64,000 bases of DNA from CAYSLU01 sp964431965 (GTDB lineage: Bacteria > Verrucomicrobiota > Kiritimatiellia > CAIKKV01 > CAYSLU01), in contig CAYSLU010000005.1 in assembly GCA_964431965.1 (NCBI GenBank), positions 21,365 to 85,364 of the forward strand, written 5' to 3'. The first letter of the stretch is position 1. Each line of letters opens with the position of its first letter. The notes under the pieces are model-generated. The model was not told where the DNA came from, ran no database searches, and was given only the letters and a program-made list of their open reading frames with translations. Position numbers and translations under genes: made by a program. Positions 1 through 7,654 of the stretch are shown piece by piece.

Positions 1-932
1 TAGAAGGCCTGCGCGAGGTCGGCGATCAGGCCGGCCGCGGGACCGGCCCCGCCCTCGAACCGGATGGGTGGCTGCCCGGGCGCATCCGCGATTCGCACGT
101 GGCCGGGACCGGCGTCCACAACGAAGTACCGGCGGCCCCGGACCAGGTTGAGGGGAAGGGAATCGCCGAAGAAGCAGACCGTTCCCGGGTCGTGCGCCGA
201 CCGGGCGACCTCGATCGGGTCGCGGGCGTTATCGAAGCGCACGCGGTCATCGCCGTCGTCCATCCGGACGGCGCGGCGGACGAGATCCTGGCGGAAATAG
301 CGCCATGCCATGTCCGTCTCCGCGGGAGTGTAGTCCTCCGGCCAGACCAGCATCTGCCACAGCAGTCCGTAGTCCCACATGAACTTGCCGCAGTCGGCCA
401 GGCTGCAGTCGCGGACGCTGACGCCGGTGGCGAACGTGTCGACCGCGCCCTCCGCGCCCTCGCCGCGGAATCCCCGCACGGTGATCACGGCGCCGGCCAT
501 CCGATGTCCGGTGACGCCGTGGAACTGCAGGTTGCCCGTCTGTCCGCCCGGCGACGTTGTGATCATGATCGCCCGCGTGCAGGCGTTCGGCTCCCACGTG
601 TTGGGTGAGCGGCGCGGGTCGAAGCAGTTTCCTTCGAAGTGCCCGCCGCGCCACGAGAAGTCGCGCACATCCGTTCCGGCGAACAGCGTGAGGTGGGCGC
701 GGTCGCCGAGGTGCTCCGGCAGGTGAAACCGCGCCCCATCCGCCAGAACGGTCAATCCGGAGGAGAGTGGTATCGCCTCCCGGCCGGACACAAGGTAGTG
801 GCCGGCGGGAATCTCAACCACGCCGCCGGCCGAGAGCTGGGCATCGGCGAAGCACTTCCGCAGCGCCGGACCGTCGTCGGTCACGCCATCCGCTCGCGGC
901 CCGTAGTCCGACAAGCTGAAGCGATGTGCCAT
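1..932 (-). CDS. pectate-lyase-3-like right-handed beta-helix protein (C-terminus cut by window edge)
   Basis: An open frame runs off the left edge; about 310 codons are visible. The N-terminus carries the typical opening of Pectate_lyase_3/GH28-type beta-helix proteins: DYGPRADGVTDDGPAL at residues 9-24, followed by a GGVVEIPAGHY strand. Glycine-rich short beta strands follow, such as LQFHGVTGHRMAGAV. Start: ATG at 932, with AGGAGG six bases upstream; an ATG two codons earlier is too close to the ribosome site. There is no signal peptide. Family knowledge suggests a polysaccharide lyase or hydrolase on a uronate-containing glycan, but the catalytic part cannot be judged because the C-terminus is missing. 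Confidence 0.85.
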   Translation of the reverse strand, partial: MAHRFSLSDYGPRADGVTDDGPALRKCFADAQLSAGGVVEIPAGHYLVSGREAIPLSSGLTVLADGARFHLPEHLGDRAHLTLFAGTDVRDFSWRGGHFEGNCFDPRRSPNTWEPNACTRAIMITTSPGGQTGNLQFHGVTGHRMAGAVITVRGFRGEGAEGAVDTFATGVSVRDCSLADCGKFMWDYGLLWQMLVWPEDYTPAETDMAWRYFRQDLVRRAVRMDDGDDRVRFDNARDPIEVARSAHDPGTVCFFGDSLPLNLVRGRRYFVVDAGPGHVRIADAPGQPPIRFEGGAGPAAGLIADLAQAF

Positions 933-945
933 GGGCATCCTCCTG

Positions 946-1078
946 TTACCGGCAGTGCGGCAGAGCGCCAATGGCGCCCAGCTGCCTGATGAACGCCTCG
1001 GGAATCCGTCCATTCTTCCGGACCGGGACATCCCATGGTCCCGGCTTCAACCAGGTAGTGGGTGAAGACCCCCCACTT
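946..1078 (-). pseudogene. stub: GH29-like N-terminal fragment joined to an unidentified C-terminus
   Basis: Reading leftwards from 1078, the sequence encodes KWGVFTHYL, identical to residues near the start of the intact GH29-like protein at 45727-46677 (RKWGVFTHYLYHEQ). It then switches frame and continues as WLKPGPWDVPVRKNGRIPE and FIRQLGAIGALPHCR before a stop at 946. The second part reads like the C-terminal end of some protein, but I do not recognise the family. No usable full ORF remains. I infer a deletion scar between two genes. Confidence 0.5.
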
Positions 1079-1190
1079 GCATCGGCTAAACCACTTCGTG
1101 CTCGCTCGCTTCCATGCCACGGCGGCTTGCGGGCTTCGGTTCACGCGTGGGTCCCTCTCGCTCTCGGGCTCATTTCACGTTCCTTATTCC

Positions 1191-2198
1191 TTACAGTGCC
1201 ACGCCGTCCGGTCCAAGCTTCATCTCCCGCATCAGTTCCGCGCGGCCCTTCTCGTATCCGCCGCAGGGACAGGGATCCCACCAGACCGAGATTTCCGGAA
1301 CGGACCGCTCAAGCGCGCAACTGTTCACGGTCGTCGGGATCCGCGCGAAGATCCGGGCAAAGAGTTCTCGCGCCGGAACGATTTCCCCGAATGTCAGGCC
1401 CAGGATCTGGAGTATGCGCAAGTCCTTGAGCTCATTGAACAGCCCGCCCGAGTTCACAAAGCCCGGCCCCATGCACGTGCCGCGGCTGGTGCAACGGACC
1501 GGGCATGGCGCGCACATCATTTCGTCCGCTCCGCCGACCAGCGCGATGCGCGTCTCCGGTTGCTTCAGGATGAGCTGAAGCAACTCGGGCAGATTGTCGT
1601 CCTTGAACGGCGGCCGGACTCCGCGCCCGTACTGGGCAATCGCGCAGAGGAGGATGTGCGGACGGGTGCGGATCGCTCCGGCCGCGTGCATCGCGGCGAT
1701 CGAAGCCTCCTTGTCCTGCTCCATGGCCGCGCCTTCCCGGGGCGCGAAGATCGTGTCCATTCCCGTCTCGCGGGCGCGTTCATACAGCCCCGTGCCCGCC
1801 AGGGGACACCCCTGCCAGGCCGGGGCCGTGGCATCGCCGTAGCCGCAGATGCCCGACACGGAGGTCACGGCCTTGCGCGCGCGGGCCACGGCAATCCGGG
1901 CCGGCAGGATCGCGCCCGGCGCGAGGTCCATCTGGAACAGAACTTCCATGTCCTGCTTCTGGACGAAGCAGGCATTCTGCGCATCCTCGGGCCCCGTCTC
2001 CGGGGACTGGAAGGCGAAGGAATCGTGCGACGGGCACCGCAGCGCGAGCGGAAGCCCGGGATCGCGCCGGATCGCCTTGGCGAGCTTGGCGATCGCCTCG
2101 GGGGCCGGAACGTCCGCCGGCTTCTCCAACGCGCAGAAGAGACAGAGCAACTGGCGGGGACGCACCGGGCGCGCAGCGCGGCGATCAACGGCCTTCAT
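1191..2198 (-). CDS. Cys-rich protein with two DUF1284-like halves
   Basis: 335 residues. The start is ATG at 2198 (AGGAG nearby, overlapping the upstream stop by 4 bases as ATGA); the same frame is open much further upstream, but that part is antisense noise. The protein opens with RPRQLLCLFC (residues 13-22). A second, better copy in the C-terminal half, RPHILLCAIAQYGRG, is followed by the cysteine cluster MMCAPCPVRCTSRGTC. The pattern RPHxLLC followed by a CxxC-type cluster resembles DUF1284, normally about 140 residues and probably metal or Fe-S binding. Here it seems duplicated and extended by a tail containing WWDPCPCGG. The function is unknown; translational coupling to the DUF4434 gene suggests a shared job. 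Confidence 0.7.
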   Translation of the reverse strand: MKAVDRRAARPVRPRQLLCLFCALEKPADVPAPEAIAKLAKAIRRDPGLPLALRCPSHDSFAFQSPETGPEDAQNACFVQKQDMEVLFQMDLAPGAILPARIAVARARKAVTSVSGICGYGDATAPAWQGCPLAGTGLYERARETGMDTIFAPREGAAMEQDKEASIAAMHAAGAIRTRPHILLCAIAQYGRGVRPPFKDDNLPELLQLILKQPETRIALVGGADEMMCAPCPVRCTSRGTCMGPGFVNSGGLFNELKDLRILQILGLTFGEIVPARELFARIFARIPTTVNSCALERSVPEISVWWDPCPCGGYEKGRAELMREMKLGPDGVAL

Positions 2199-3625
2199 CG
2201 GGCTCTCCTTTCTCCGGCACGCGGACTCGAGTCTTTGCCATCCAGCGACTTCTCGACATGTGCCTGATAGTCCCGATACAGGCGTACCGCCGGCTCGCCG
2301 CCCGGTTTGAGCCGGGCGCCGGGGGCGCACATCAGGCCGGGGTACTGGTAGGCGCAGACGTAATCGAGCGCCCCGAGCTGCTCCATCTCCCTCCGCAGCA
2401 CGGCCAGAGGCTGAGGGACCAGAGGCGTTTGAACCCACTGCTCCGTACCGTCGGGCAGTAGCTGGACGTAGCCCTCGCGCTGGGGACCTGTCTTGTCGGG
2501 GTGCTCGAAGCCGAAGATCTCGAGGTCCAGCCAGTGATGGGCGCCCGCCGCGTCGCACCACGCCTGCATCCGCCGGACGGCTTCCTCCGCCGGAACGTCG
2601 TCCCGAGACTGACGCTGGTAGCCCTGCACGCACACGATGTCGCAGTGCCGCAGCACATGCGGCCAGGCGCCGGCTGCCTCGCTGAAGTTGGCGTCCGGCG
2701 CGACCATCAGGAGCGTGTGCGGACACAGCGTCCGGATCGTTTCGTGCAGCCCCCTGAAGAAGGCCTGCACCTCGGCGCGGAACTCCTCCGTGGCATCCCA
2801 GTAGCGCCGCTCGTGGGGCCGCATCGGGCCGCTGAGCTCCTCCGAGACGTACCACCCGTGCAGCGAATCGTGGCGGCGGTACATCGTCCACAGCTCCCGC
2901 AGCACGTCCCGGTGCCACGCGAGCGAGCCCGCCGTGTAGTCGAAGTGGGCATAGAGCCCCACGCCGAGAAAGACGCGCATGTCCTGCCGGTCCGCTTCGT
3001 CGAGGATGGCCTCCACCGGATCGGCGCAGGGCAGCGCCACGCGCGCCGGCCAGAGGCGCGAGGGGTAGTAGGCGCGGCCGGCGTAGGTTTCGCGGTAGTT
3101 CTCCGCCGTCATCTGGTGGTAGTGGCGGCCGTACCAGACCGAATTCCGCCAGGTCTCCTGGATGATGATCGTGCGCATGCCGATCGCTTTCATGGCCCGA
3201 ACGGTCTCGCGCCAGTCGGCCTCCGTGAACCGTGCGAGGTCCGCGTTCCAGTAGCGTCCCTCCGCCTCGCTCCAGTGCGTGAGCCCGATCCAGGCGCCGC
3301 CCAGCAACCGCGGACTCCGTGTCGCGGACCGAATCACCGTGACGGTCCGGAGGACCTCCGGCAGCGGTCGGCCATCCACGTTGACCGCCAGAACAAACGT
3401 GTGTTCCCCGTGCAGGCCCTCGGTCTTGAGTCGGACGCGGCGGCTGGCCATTTCGCCGGCCGCAAGGCTCAGCGTTTCCTCCCCGCCGACGGGCGCACCG
3501 TCGCGGCTCAGCGCGACTTTGACGTTGCGGGCCGGAATGCCATCCGCATCAACGGTCCAGCGGATGTCCAGTTCCACCCGGTCCGTCACGGGACCGGGCG
3601 GCGTCACGGTCAGGTAGGTCTTCAC
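2195..3625 (-). CDS. DUF4434-like TIM-barrel glycosidase-superfamily protein
   Basis: 476 residues, no signal peptide. Residues 1-100 form a beta-rich domain (KVALSRDGAPVGGEETL, then VTVIRS). A barrel follows: LGGAWIGLTHWSEAEGRYW, WRETVRAMKAIGMRTIIIQE, ILDEADRQDMRVFLGVGLYA, LHGWYVSEELSGP and HCDIVCVQGYQ. The order of a conserved Trp entry, a 'GMRTIIIQ' strand and a 'GWYVSEE' strand with adjacent glutamates fits DUF4434 proteins of the glycosidase superfamily. Glu in WYVSEE is a plausible catalytic residue (inference). The gene overlaps the DUF1284-like gene downstream by 4 bases. Confidence 0.8.
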   Translation of the reverse strand: MKTYLTVTPPGPVTDRVELDIRWTVDADGIPARNVKVALSRDGAPVGGEETLSLAAGEMASRRVRLKTEGLHGEHTFVLAVNVDGRPLPEVLRTVTVIRSATRSPRLLGGAWIGLTHWSEAEGRYWNADLARFTEADWRETVRAMKAIGMRTIIIQETWRNSVWYGRHYHQMTAENYRETYAGRAYYPSRLWPARVALPCADPVEAILDEADRQDMRVFLGVGLYAHFDYTAGSLAWHRDVLRELWTMYRRHDSLHGWYVSEELSGPMRPHERRYWDATEEFRAEVQAFFRGLHETIRTLCPHTLLMVAPDANFSEAAGAWPHVLRHCDIVCVQGYQRQSRDDVPAEEAVRRMQAWCDAAGAHHWLDLEIFGFEHPDKTGPQREGYVQLLPDGTEQWVQTPLVPQPLAVLRREMEQLGALDYVCAYQYPGLMCAPGARLKPGGEPAVRLYRDYQAHVEKSLDGKDSSPRAGERRAR

Positions 3626-3640
3626 GGCTCTCGTGTCCTC

Positions 3641-4435
3641 CTATCGCTCTCCGGCCACGCCCTGTCGCACGCCATGGCATACCCGTGCCACCTCCGCCGG
3701 GTGTTCGTGCAGCAGGAAATGGCCTGCACCCTCGATCCAGTGGATTCGGATGTGCCGGCTTTCCGGGATGGCCAACGTGTCCATTGTCTCATCGCGCCGC
3801 CCGGCCGTCCCGTAAATCTCCACGACGGGGATCTCGAGGCGGCCGAGCATCTGGAAGCCATCGAAGCGGCACACGCTCTGCCAGAAGGAGTCCAGCACCG
3901 CCTTCGGCACCCGCTGCTGCACCCTGCGGCCATCGGCCTCGATGGCGGCCACGGCGGCGCCATCCAGCCCGCCATAGTGGTGGTCGCGATGGACGAAGGC
4001 GCCCCAGGCCGCGCTGCTGGTCCAGCCCTCGACTAGCACCAGCGCGGCGACGGCTCGGGACCGGTGCGCCACCTCGATGCCGACCATGCCGCCGAGGCTG
4101 TGGCCGACCAGGACCGGATTGGCGAGCTGCCTCGAATCGATCAGGGCGAGTGTATCCGCCACCAGGTCGGCCATCGAGAACGGCGCGGCCGGGATGGCGC
4201 TCGCGCCATGCCCGGGGAAGTCGATGGCGAGCGCCCGCGCGGGTGCCGGCAGATGCGGCCGTATCAGGTCCCAGTCGGTCGCGGCACAGCCGTTGCCGTG
4301 CAGGAAGATGAAGGCCGGCTCCGGTCCGGGCCATTCGTGGACGGCCATGCGGCCCCAAGGACGCCTGATGAAATGACAGGACGAAGGAGCCATGTGGACT
4401 CGCTGGTCCGACGATATGTGCGATTGGCGATCCAT
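3641..4435 (-). CDS. alpha/beta hydrolase
   Basis: 264 residues. The chosen ATG at 4435 (MDRQSHIS) has AGGAGG eight bases upstream; longer in-frame starts lack one. Fold hallmarks: FIFLHGNGCAATDWD (oxyanion strand), AIDFPGHGASA, the nucleophile elbow GHSLGGMVG, and the catalytic His in IEGAGHFLLHEHP. The family includes esterases and haloperoxidase-like enzymes; the substrate cannot be told from sequence. It sits 15 bases from the DUF4434 gene. The 240 bases upstream (4436-4675) contain G-runs and no recognisable gene. Confidence 0.88.
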   Translation of the reverse strand: MDRQSHISSDQRVHMAPSSCHFIRRPWGRMAVHEWPGPEPAFIFLHGNGCAATDWDLIRPHLPAPARALAIDFPGHGASAIPAAPFSMADLVADTLALIDSRQLANPVLVGHSLGGMVGIEVAHRSRAVAALVLVEGWTSSAAWGAFVHRDHHYGGLDGAAVAAIEADGRRVQQRVPKAVLDSFWQSVCRFDGFQMLGRLEIPVVEIYGTAGRRDETMDTLAIPESRHIRIHWIEGAGHFLLHEHPAEVARVCHGVRQGVAGER

Positions 4436-4675
4436 CTGCGCACCCTCCTGACCCGGCATTGTGCGCAGGCGGCCCGGGGGAATACAGGACAACATGTGGT
4501 TACCCGCCGCTGCCCCCCGGGCTCGGAGGACATGCCGCACCCGGCCCCCCGCTTCGGCTTGGCCGACATCCGGGGGGGTGCTAACTTGCGCGGTCGAGCG
4601 GTTCTCTGCCTGCGGCCAGAACACCCATGGCACATCGGCGCCGGCCAAGTCTCCCCCCCCGTCGGGGCCTCGAAC

Positions 4676-6133
4676 TCATGCGATTCTCTCCGGGCGGCCG
4701 CTCCGCCAGGGGATCCGAACCATCCGCGCATCCTGTTCGGAGCTGCAGATCCGGATACGGACGGCCTCATCGGTGTTCTCGACGATCTCGCCATGGATCG
4801 GCGGCACCTCTCCGCGTGTCGGCAGCAGCAGCCAGGCAAAGGCCGTCGTCCTCCCGATGCGGGCGGTGAAGACCGAGGCCGGACTCGGCTCCCAGTTGTT
4901 GTAGCTGTGGGCGTACCAGCCCTGCATGGTCCCGTGGATGCCCGCCGGCTCCTGGCCCTTCACCGTCTCCACCGCCCAGTCGAAGCCGGCCACCGGCGCA
5001 ATCCGCAGGTTGCCGACGCCGGGATCCACCGAACGCACGGTCTGGCCCTCGATCTCGACCGTGCAGCGCGGATGCCAGTGCCAGAGCGCGTCGAGCTTGC
5101 GCGGCCGGTCCGTCTCGATCCGGTCCGCCACCACGATGAGTTCATTCGGCAGGCACAACACGGCGCGCGTGTGGGCCGCCTTGCCCGCCAGCCGGCCGGA
5201 GTAGATCTCCTGGAAGAACTCGGCGCAGGTTCCGCGCGCGAAGGTCAGCTCCGGCGTGATGAGATAATCCTCCTCGGACACCGGCTTGTCGACCCAGCCC
5301 GGTCCCGCGGCCTGGCCGCGGTCATCAATAAGGATCACGTTGTGCGCCACGGCCAACCCCGCATATTTCCCCTGGAAGCGGCCGTCCTCGCTCTCAAACG
5401 CATAGGTGAAACGCCCGGGATCGATCAGCAGATCGCGACCGTTCGCATAGACAGAAAGGTGCAACTTGTCGCAGTGCGAATGTCCGAAGCCCATCGGCCC
5501 GATGTCGAAGAAGGCCCAGAGGGCGTCGGCGCCCCAACTGCTGCGCGCGATGACCTGGCCGGCCCAGGGGAAGATCAGGGACGGACCCTGCTTCGGCTTC
5601 TCGCCTTGCGCGCCGTTGGTGGCGATGTAGAGCCAATCCGGGCGACCATACTCCTGCGCGGCCTTGATCACGCCGTCCCGGCAACTGCCGTGGTCTGAGT
5701 CGTTGTTCTGGGGCTGGCAACCGTTCGGCTGCATGGAGTAAGCGAGGTAGTTCCACATCCAGCCCTGTTCGGATTCGATGGCCTGCGCGGCCCAGATGAT
5801 ACGGCCCTGCGGTGTGCGCGGGATGCGGTACTGCCGCCCCATGTCGGTGTAGATGTCGGCCAGCAACAGGTCCGCCTCCCCGCCGCGGCCCCCGGGGTGG
5901 ACCTCCCTCGCGCGCACCCACTTCCCGGACTCGCCGGTCCGGTAGTAATCCAGCAAAGCCCGGCAGGCCGCCGGCAGATCGCCCCGCCCCGCCGCCGCCT
6001 TCGCCTCCCGCAGCCCGGCGCGGTCGAGATCGAGCGCCTCAAACAGCGCCTGGACGCGGTCGGGATAGTGTTCCAGCACCCACTCGAGCCTGGTTTCACC
6101 CGCACAGCGGATGAAGGTGTCGTTACGGAGCAT
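4676..6133 (-). CDS. heparinase II/III family protein lacking most of the catalytic toroid
   Basis: 485 residues, much shorter than its relatives (677 and 802 residues here). The N-terminal helices (ALLDYYRTG, LLADIYTDMGRQYRIP) and the C-terminal beta-sandwich (MGFGHSHCDKLHLSVYANG, LLIDPGRFTY) are good. The segment between residue ~127 (EQGWMWN) and ~129 (YLAYSMQPNGCQPQNNDSD) is joined directly. In the paralogue at 34259-36292 the equivalent WGWMHNRHTN and QRGFGPMNNDSD are separated by well over 200 residues holding the toroid with the catalytic Asn/Tyr region. The frame is intact, so a protein could be made, but it probably lacks lyase activity. Confidence 0.85.
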   Translation of the reverse strand: MLRNDTFIRCAGETRLEWVLEHYPDRVQALFEALDLDRAGLREAKAAAGRGDLPAACRALLDYYRTGESGKWVRAREVHPGGRGGEADLLLADIYTDMGRQYRIPRTPQGRIIWAAQAIESEQGWMWNYLAYSMQPNGCQPQNNDSDHGSCRDGVIKAAQEYGRPDWLYIATNGAQGEKPKQGPSLIFPWAGQVIARSSWGADALWAFFDIGPMGFGHSHCDKLHLSVYANGRDLLIDPGRFTYAFESEDGRFQGKYAGLAVAHNVILIDDRGQAAGPGWVDKPVSEEDYLITPELTFARGTCAEFFQEIYSGRLAGKAAHTRAVLCLPNELIVVADRIETDRPRKLDALWHWHPRCTVEIEGQTVRSVDPGVGNLRIAPVAGFDWAVETVKGQEPAGIHGTMQGWYAHSYNNWEPSPASVFTARIGRTTAFAWLLLPTRGEVPPIHGEIVENTDEAVRIRICSSEQDARMVRIPWRSGRPERIA

Positions 6134-6178
6134 GCGCTCCCTCCCGGATTACGGAGGATTCCACTGTTGAATGGCCGG

Positions 6179-7438
6179 CTAACTCGCCGCGTCCGCCGAG
6201 CCGTAGAAGCGGTCGACGACGTCCCGGACCGTGGAGGCCCAGAGGGTCAGGTTCTCGGGTCTGTTGGCGATGGTGCTGATGTCCTTGATCACGAACTCGA
6301 GCGGCGTGCGGTGTTCGCGGCAGGCCTCGCAATAGCGGGTGATTTCCTCGCGGACGGGGGCCCGGTTGAAGGTCGTGCCGGCGACGAAGGCCGGGTTGGG
6401 CTTGGCCGCCAGGACGAAGTCGCGGCCGATCTGCTCAGCCGCCCGGACGGGGTCGGCCCACGGCGTGATGGAGACCTTCCGCAGATTCGGAAAGCGCCTC
6501 CGGAGTATGTCGATCTTTCCGTCCATGGGCTCGCAGCACCCGTAGTAGACCAGGCCGCATTCGCCAAAGATCTTCTGGTTGTAGGCGAGGTCGAACTCGT
6601 CGTGCATGGCCGGCGAGACGGAGCCGAAGATCTGCGCGGCGCAGCGGCCCCAGACGTCCTTGCGGCGGACCTTGCCCGAGAAGTCCTTTGCCGGCAGGTC
6701 GTGCGTGCAGGCGGGTGTGCAATGCAGGATGACCTGGTCGGGATCCAGCAGTCCCTGTTCCTCGTATTGCCTGAGGCTCGCCAGGGCCACCTCCATGAAC
6801 CGCGCGGCGGTCTGGTGCATGAACTCGGGGCGCATGGCCAGGTCCAGGAGGAGGCTGTCCACGCCGCGGTACATGGAGATCATGTCCCAGATGCTGAACC
6901 CGAACATATGACCGTGGAGCTTGACCTCCATGAGGCCGTCGAACACGTCGCGGGCCTGGGCCAGGAGCGTCTCGGTGGCGTCGCGCCGGTAGGTGATCTC
7001 GGGGATCCGGATCCGGTCGAGGTCGGCCTCGGACTGAAGCTGATCGGAGTACTGGTGGGCGCTGATGTAGGCGCCGGTGTCGCCGCGGATCTGTACGTCC
7101 TGAACCTGGATGCCGATCCCGGTGGAGCTGACGACCTTGCCGATCCTGAAGACCGGAGGGATGACCATGTCCACCTGGAAATGATCCCACTGGTACAGGG
7201 CCCGGCGGAGGGCGCCTTCCAGCCAGTGCAGTTCAGGGGAGGCGATGCACTGAAGGGCCGGATCGCGGATCTCGCCCCAGGGCACTTCATCGATCAGCAC
7301 CACGGGACGCACGACCTGGAGATCATTGCTGCAGGCGTAGCGCGCGAGTCGCTCCGCCTGGACCGGCAGGTGGGCGATCTCGCTATAGCGTCCGGCAAGC
7401 TCCCGAAGGATCCTTCTGTCGTTCGAATGCAGCGTCAT
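6179..7438 (-). CDS. uroporphyrinogen decarboxylase (UROD)-like protein, divergent
   Basis: 419 residues, ATG at 7438 with GGAGAGGACAG just upstream. It shows a TIM-barrel layout of the UROD/MtaA type seen in PVC bacteria: PVVLIDEVPW near residue 45, PPVFRIG, IWDMISMYRGVDSLLLDLAM, FMEVALASLRQYEEQGL, and the late strands GLVYYGCCEPMDGKID and LRKVSITPWADP. The canonical MtaA His-x-Cys zinc motif is not obvious; YYGCCEP occupies that strand. True URO-D activity in haem synthesis is unlikely in this context. A methyltransferase-like or sugar-related role is inference. The next gene (heparinase-like) starts 46 bases away. Confidence 0.75.
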   Translation of the reverse strand: MTLHSNDRRILRELAGRYSEIAHLPVQAERLARYACSNDLQVVRPVVLIDEVPWGEIRDPALQCIASPELHWLEGALRRALYQWDHFQVDMVIPPVFRIGKVVSSTGIGIQVQDVQIRGDTGAYISAHQYSDQLQSEADLDRIRIPEITYRRDATETLLAQARDVFDGLMEVKLHGHMFGFSIWDMISMYRGVDSLLLDLAMRPEFMHQTAARFMEVALASLRQYEEQGLLDPDQVILHCTPACTHDLPAKDFSGKVRRKDVWGRCAAQIFGSVSPAMHDEFDLAYNQKIFGECGLVYYGCCEPMDGKIDILRRRFPNLRKVSITPWADPVRAAEQIGRDFVLAAKPNPAFVAGTTFNRAPVREEITRYCEACREHRTPLEFVIKDISTIANRPENLTLWASTVRDVVDRFYGSADAAS

Positions 7439-7593
7439 CTGTCCTCTCCATGATCTTCTGCCTGCTGGTCTCTACCACGGTTGACGGTTGCTGACGAGGA
7501 CTAGCCGCCCCCGCGGGATGCGGAACGCGAAGGTCTCGTGACCCGTATGTCGGATGCGGCTACCGTGACCGACCGAACGCGAACGCTCGTGCA

Positions 7594-7624
7594 GGAGCGG
7601 CTGCCGCCGTCGGGCAGCCGCTCC
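7594..7624 (-). terminator. GC-rich hairpin after the 1011-residue gene
   Basis: A perfect 12-base inverted repeat (GGAGCGGCTGCC / GGCAGCCGCTCC) with a 7-base loop lies about 30 bases beyond the stop of the gene ending at 7655. There is no U-tract on either strand, so it may be a transcript-stabilising or attenuating hairpin rather than a classical intrinsic terminator. The rest of the gap (7439-7653) includes a short open stretch ending FAFRIPRGRLVLVSNRQPW before a stop, possibly another gene tail. Confidence 0.45.
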
Positions 7625-7654
7625 GGAGCCAGCCGCACTCGCGCCGTCGGCGGG

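Noticed and set aside
4436..4675. Possible extra gene or N-terminal extension in the gap above the alpha/beta hydrolase
   Set aside because: Composition is G/C-run rich, no conserved motif appears in any frame, and a strong ribosome site marks the start at 4435.
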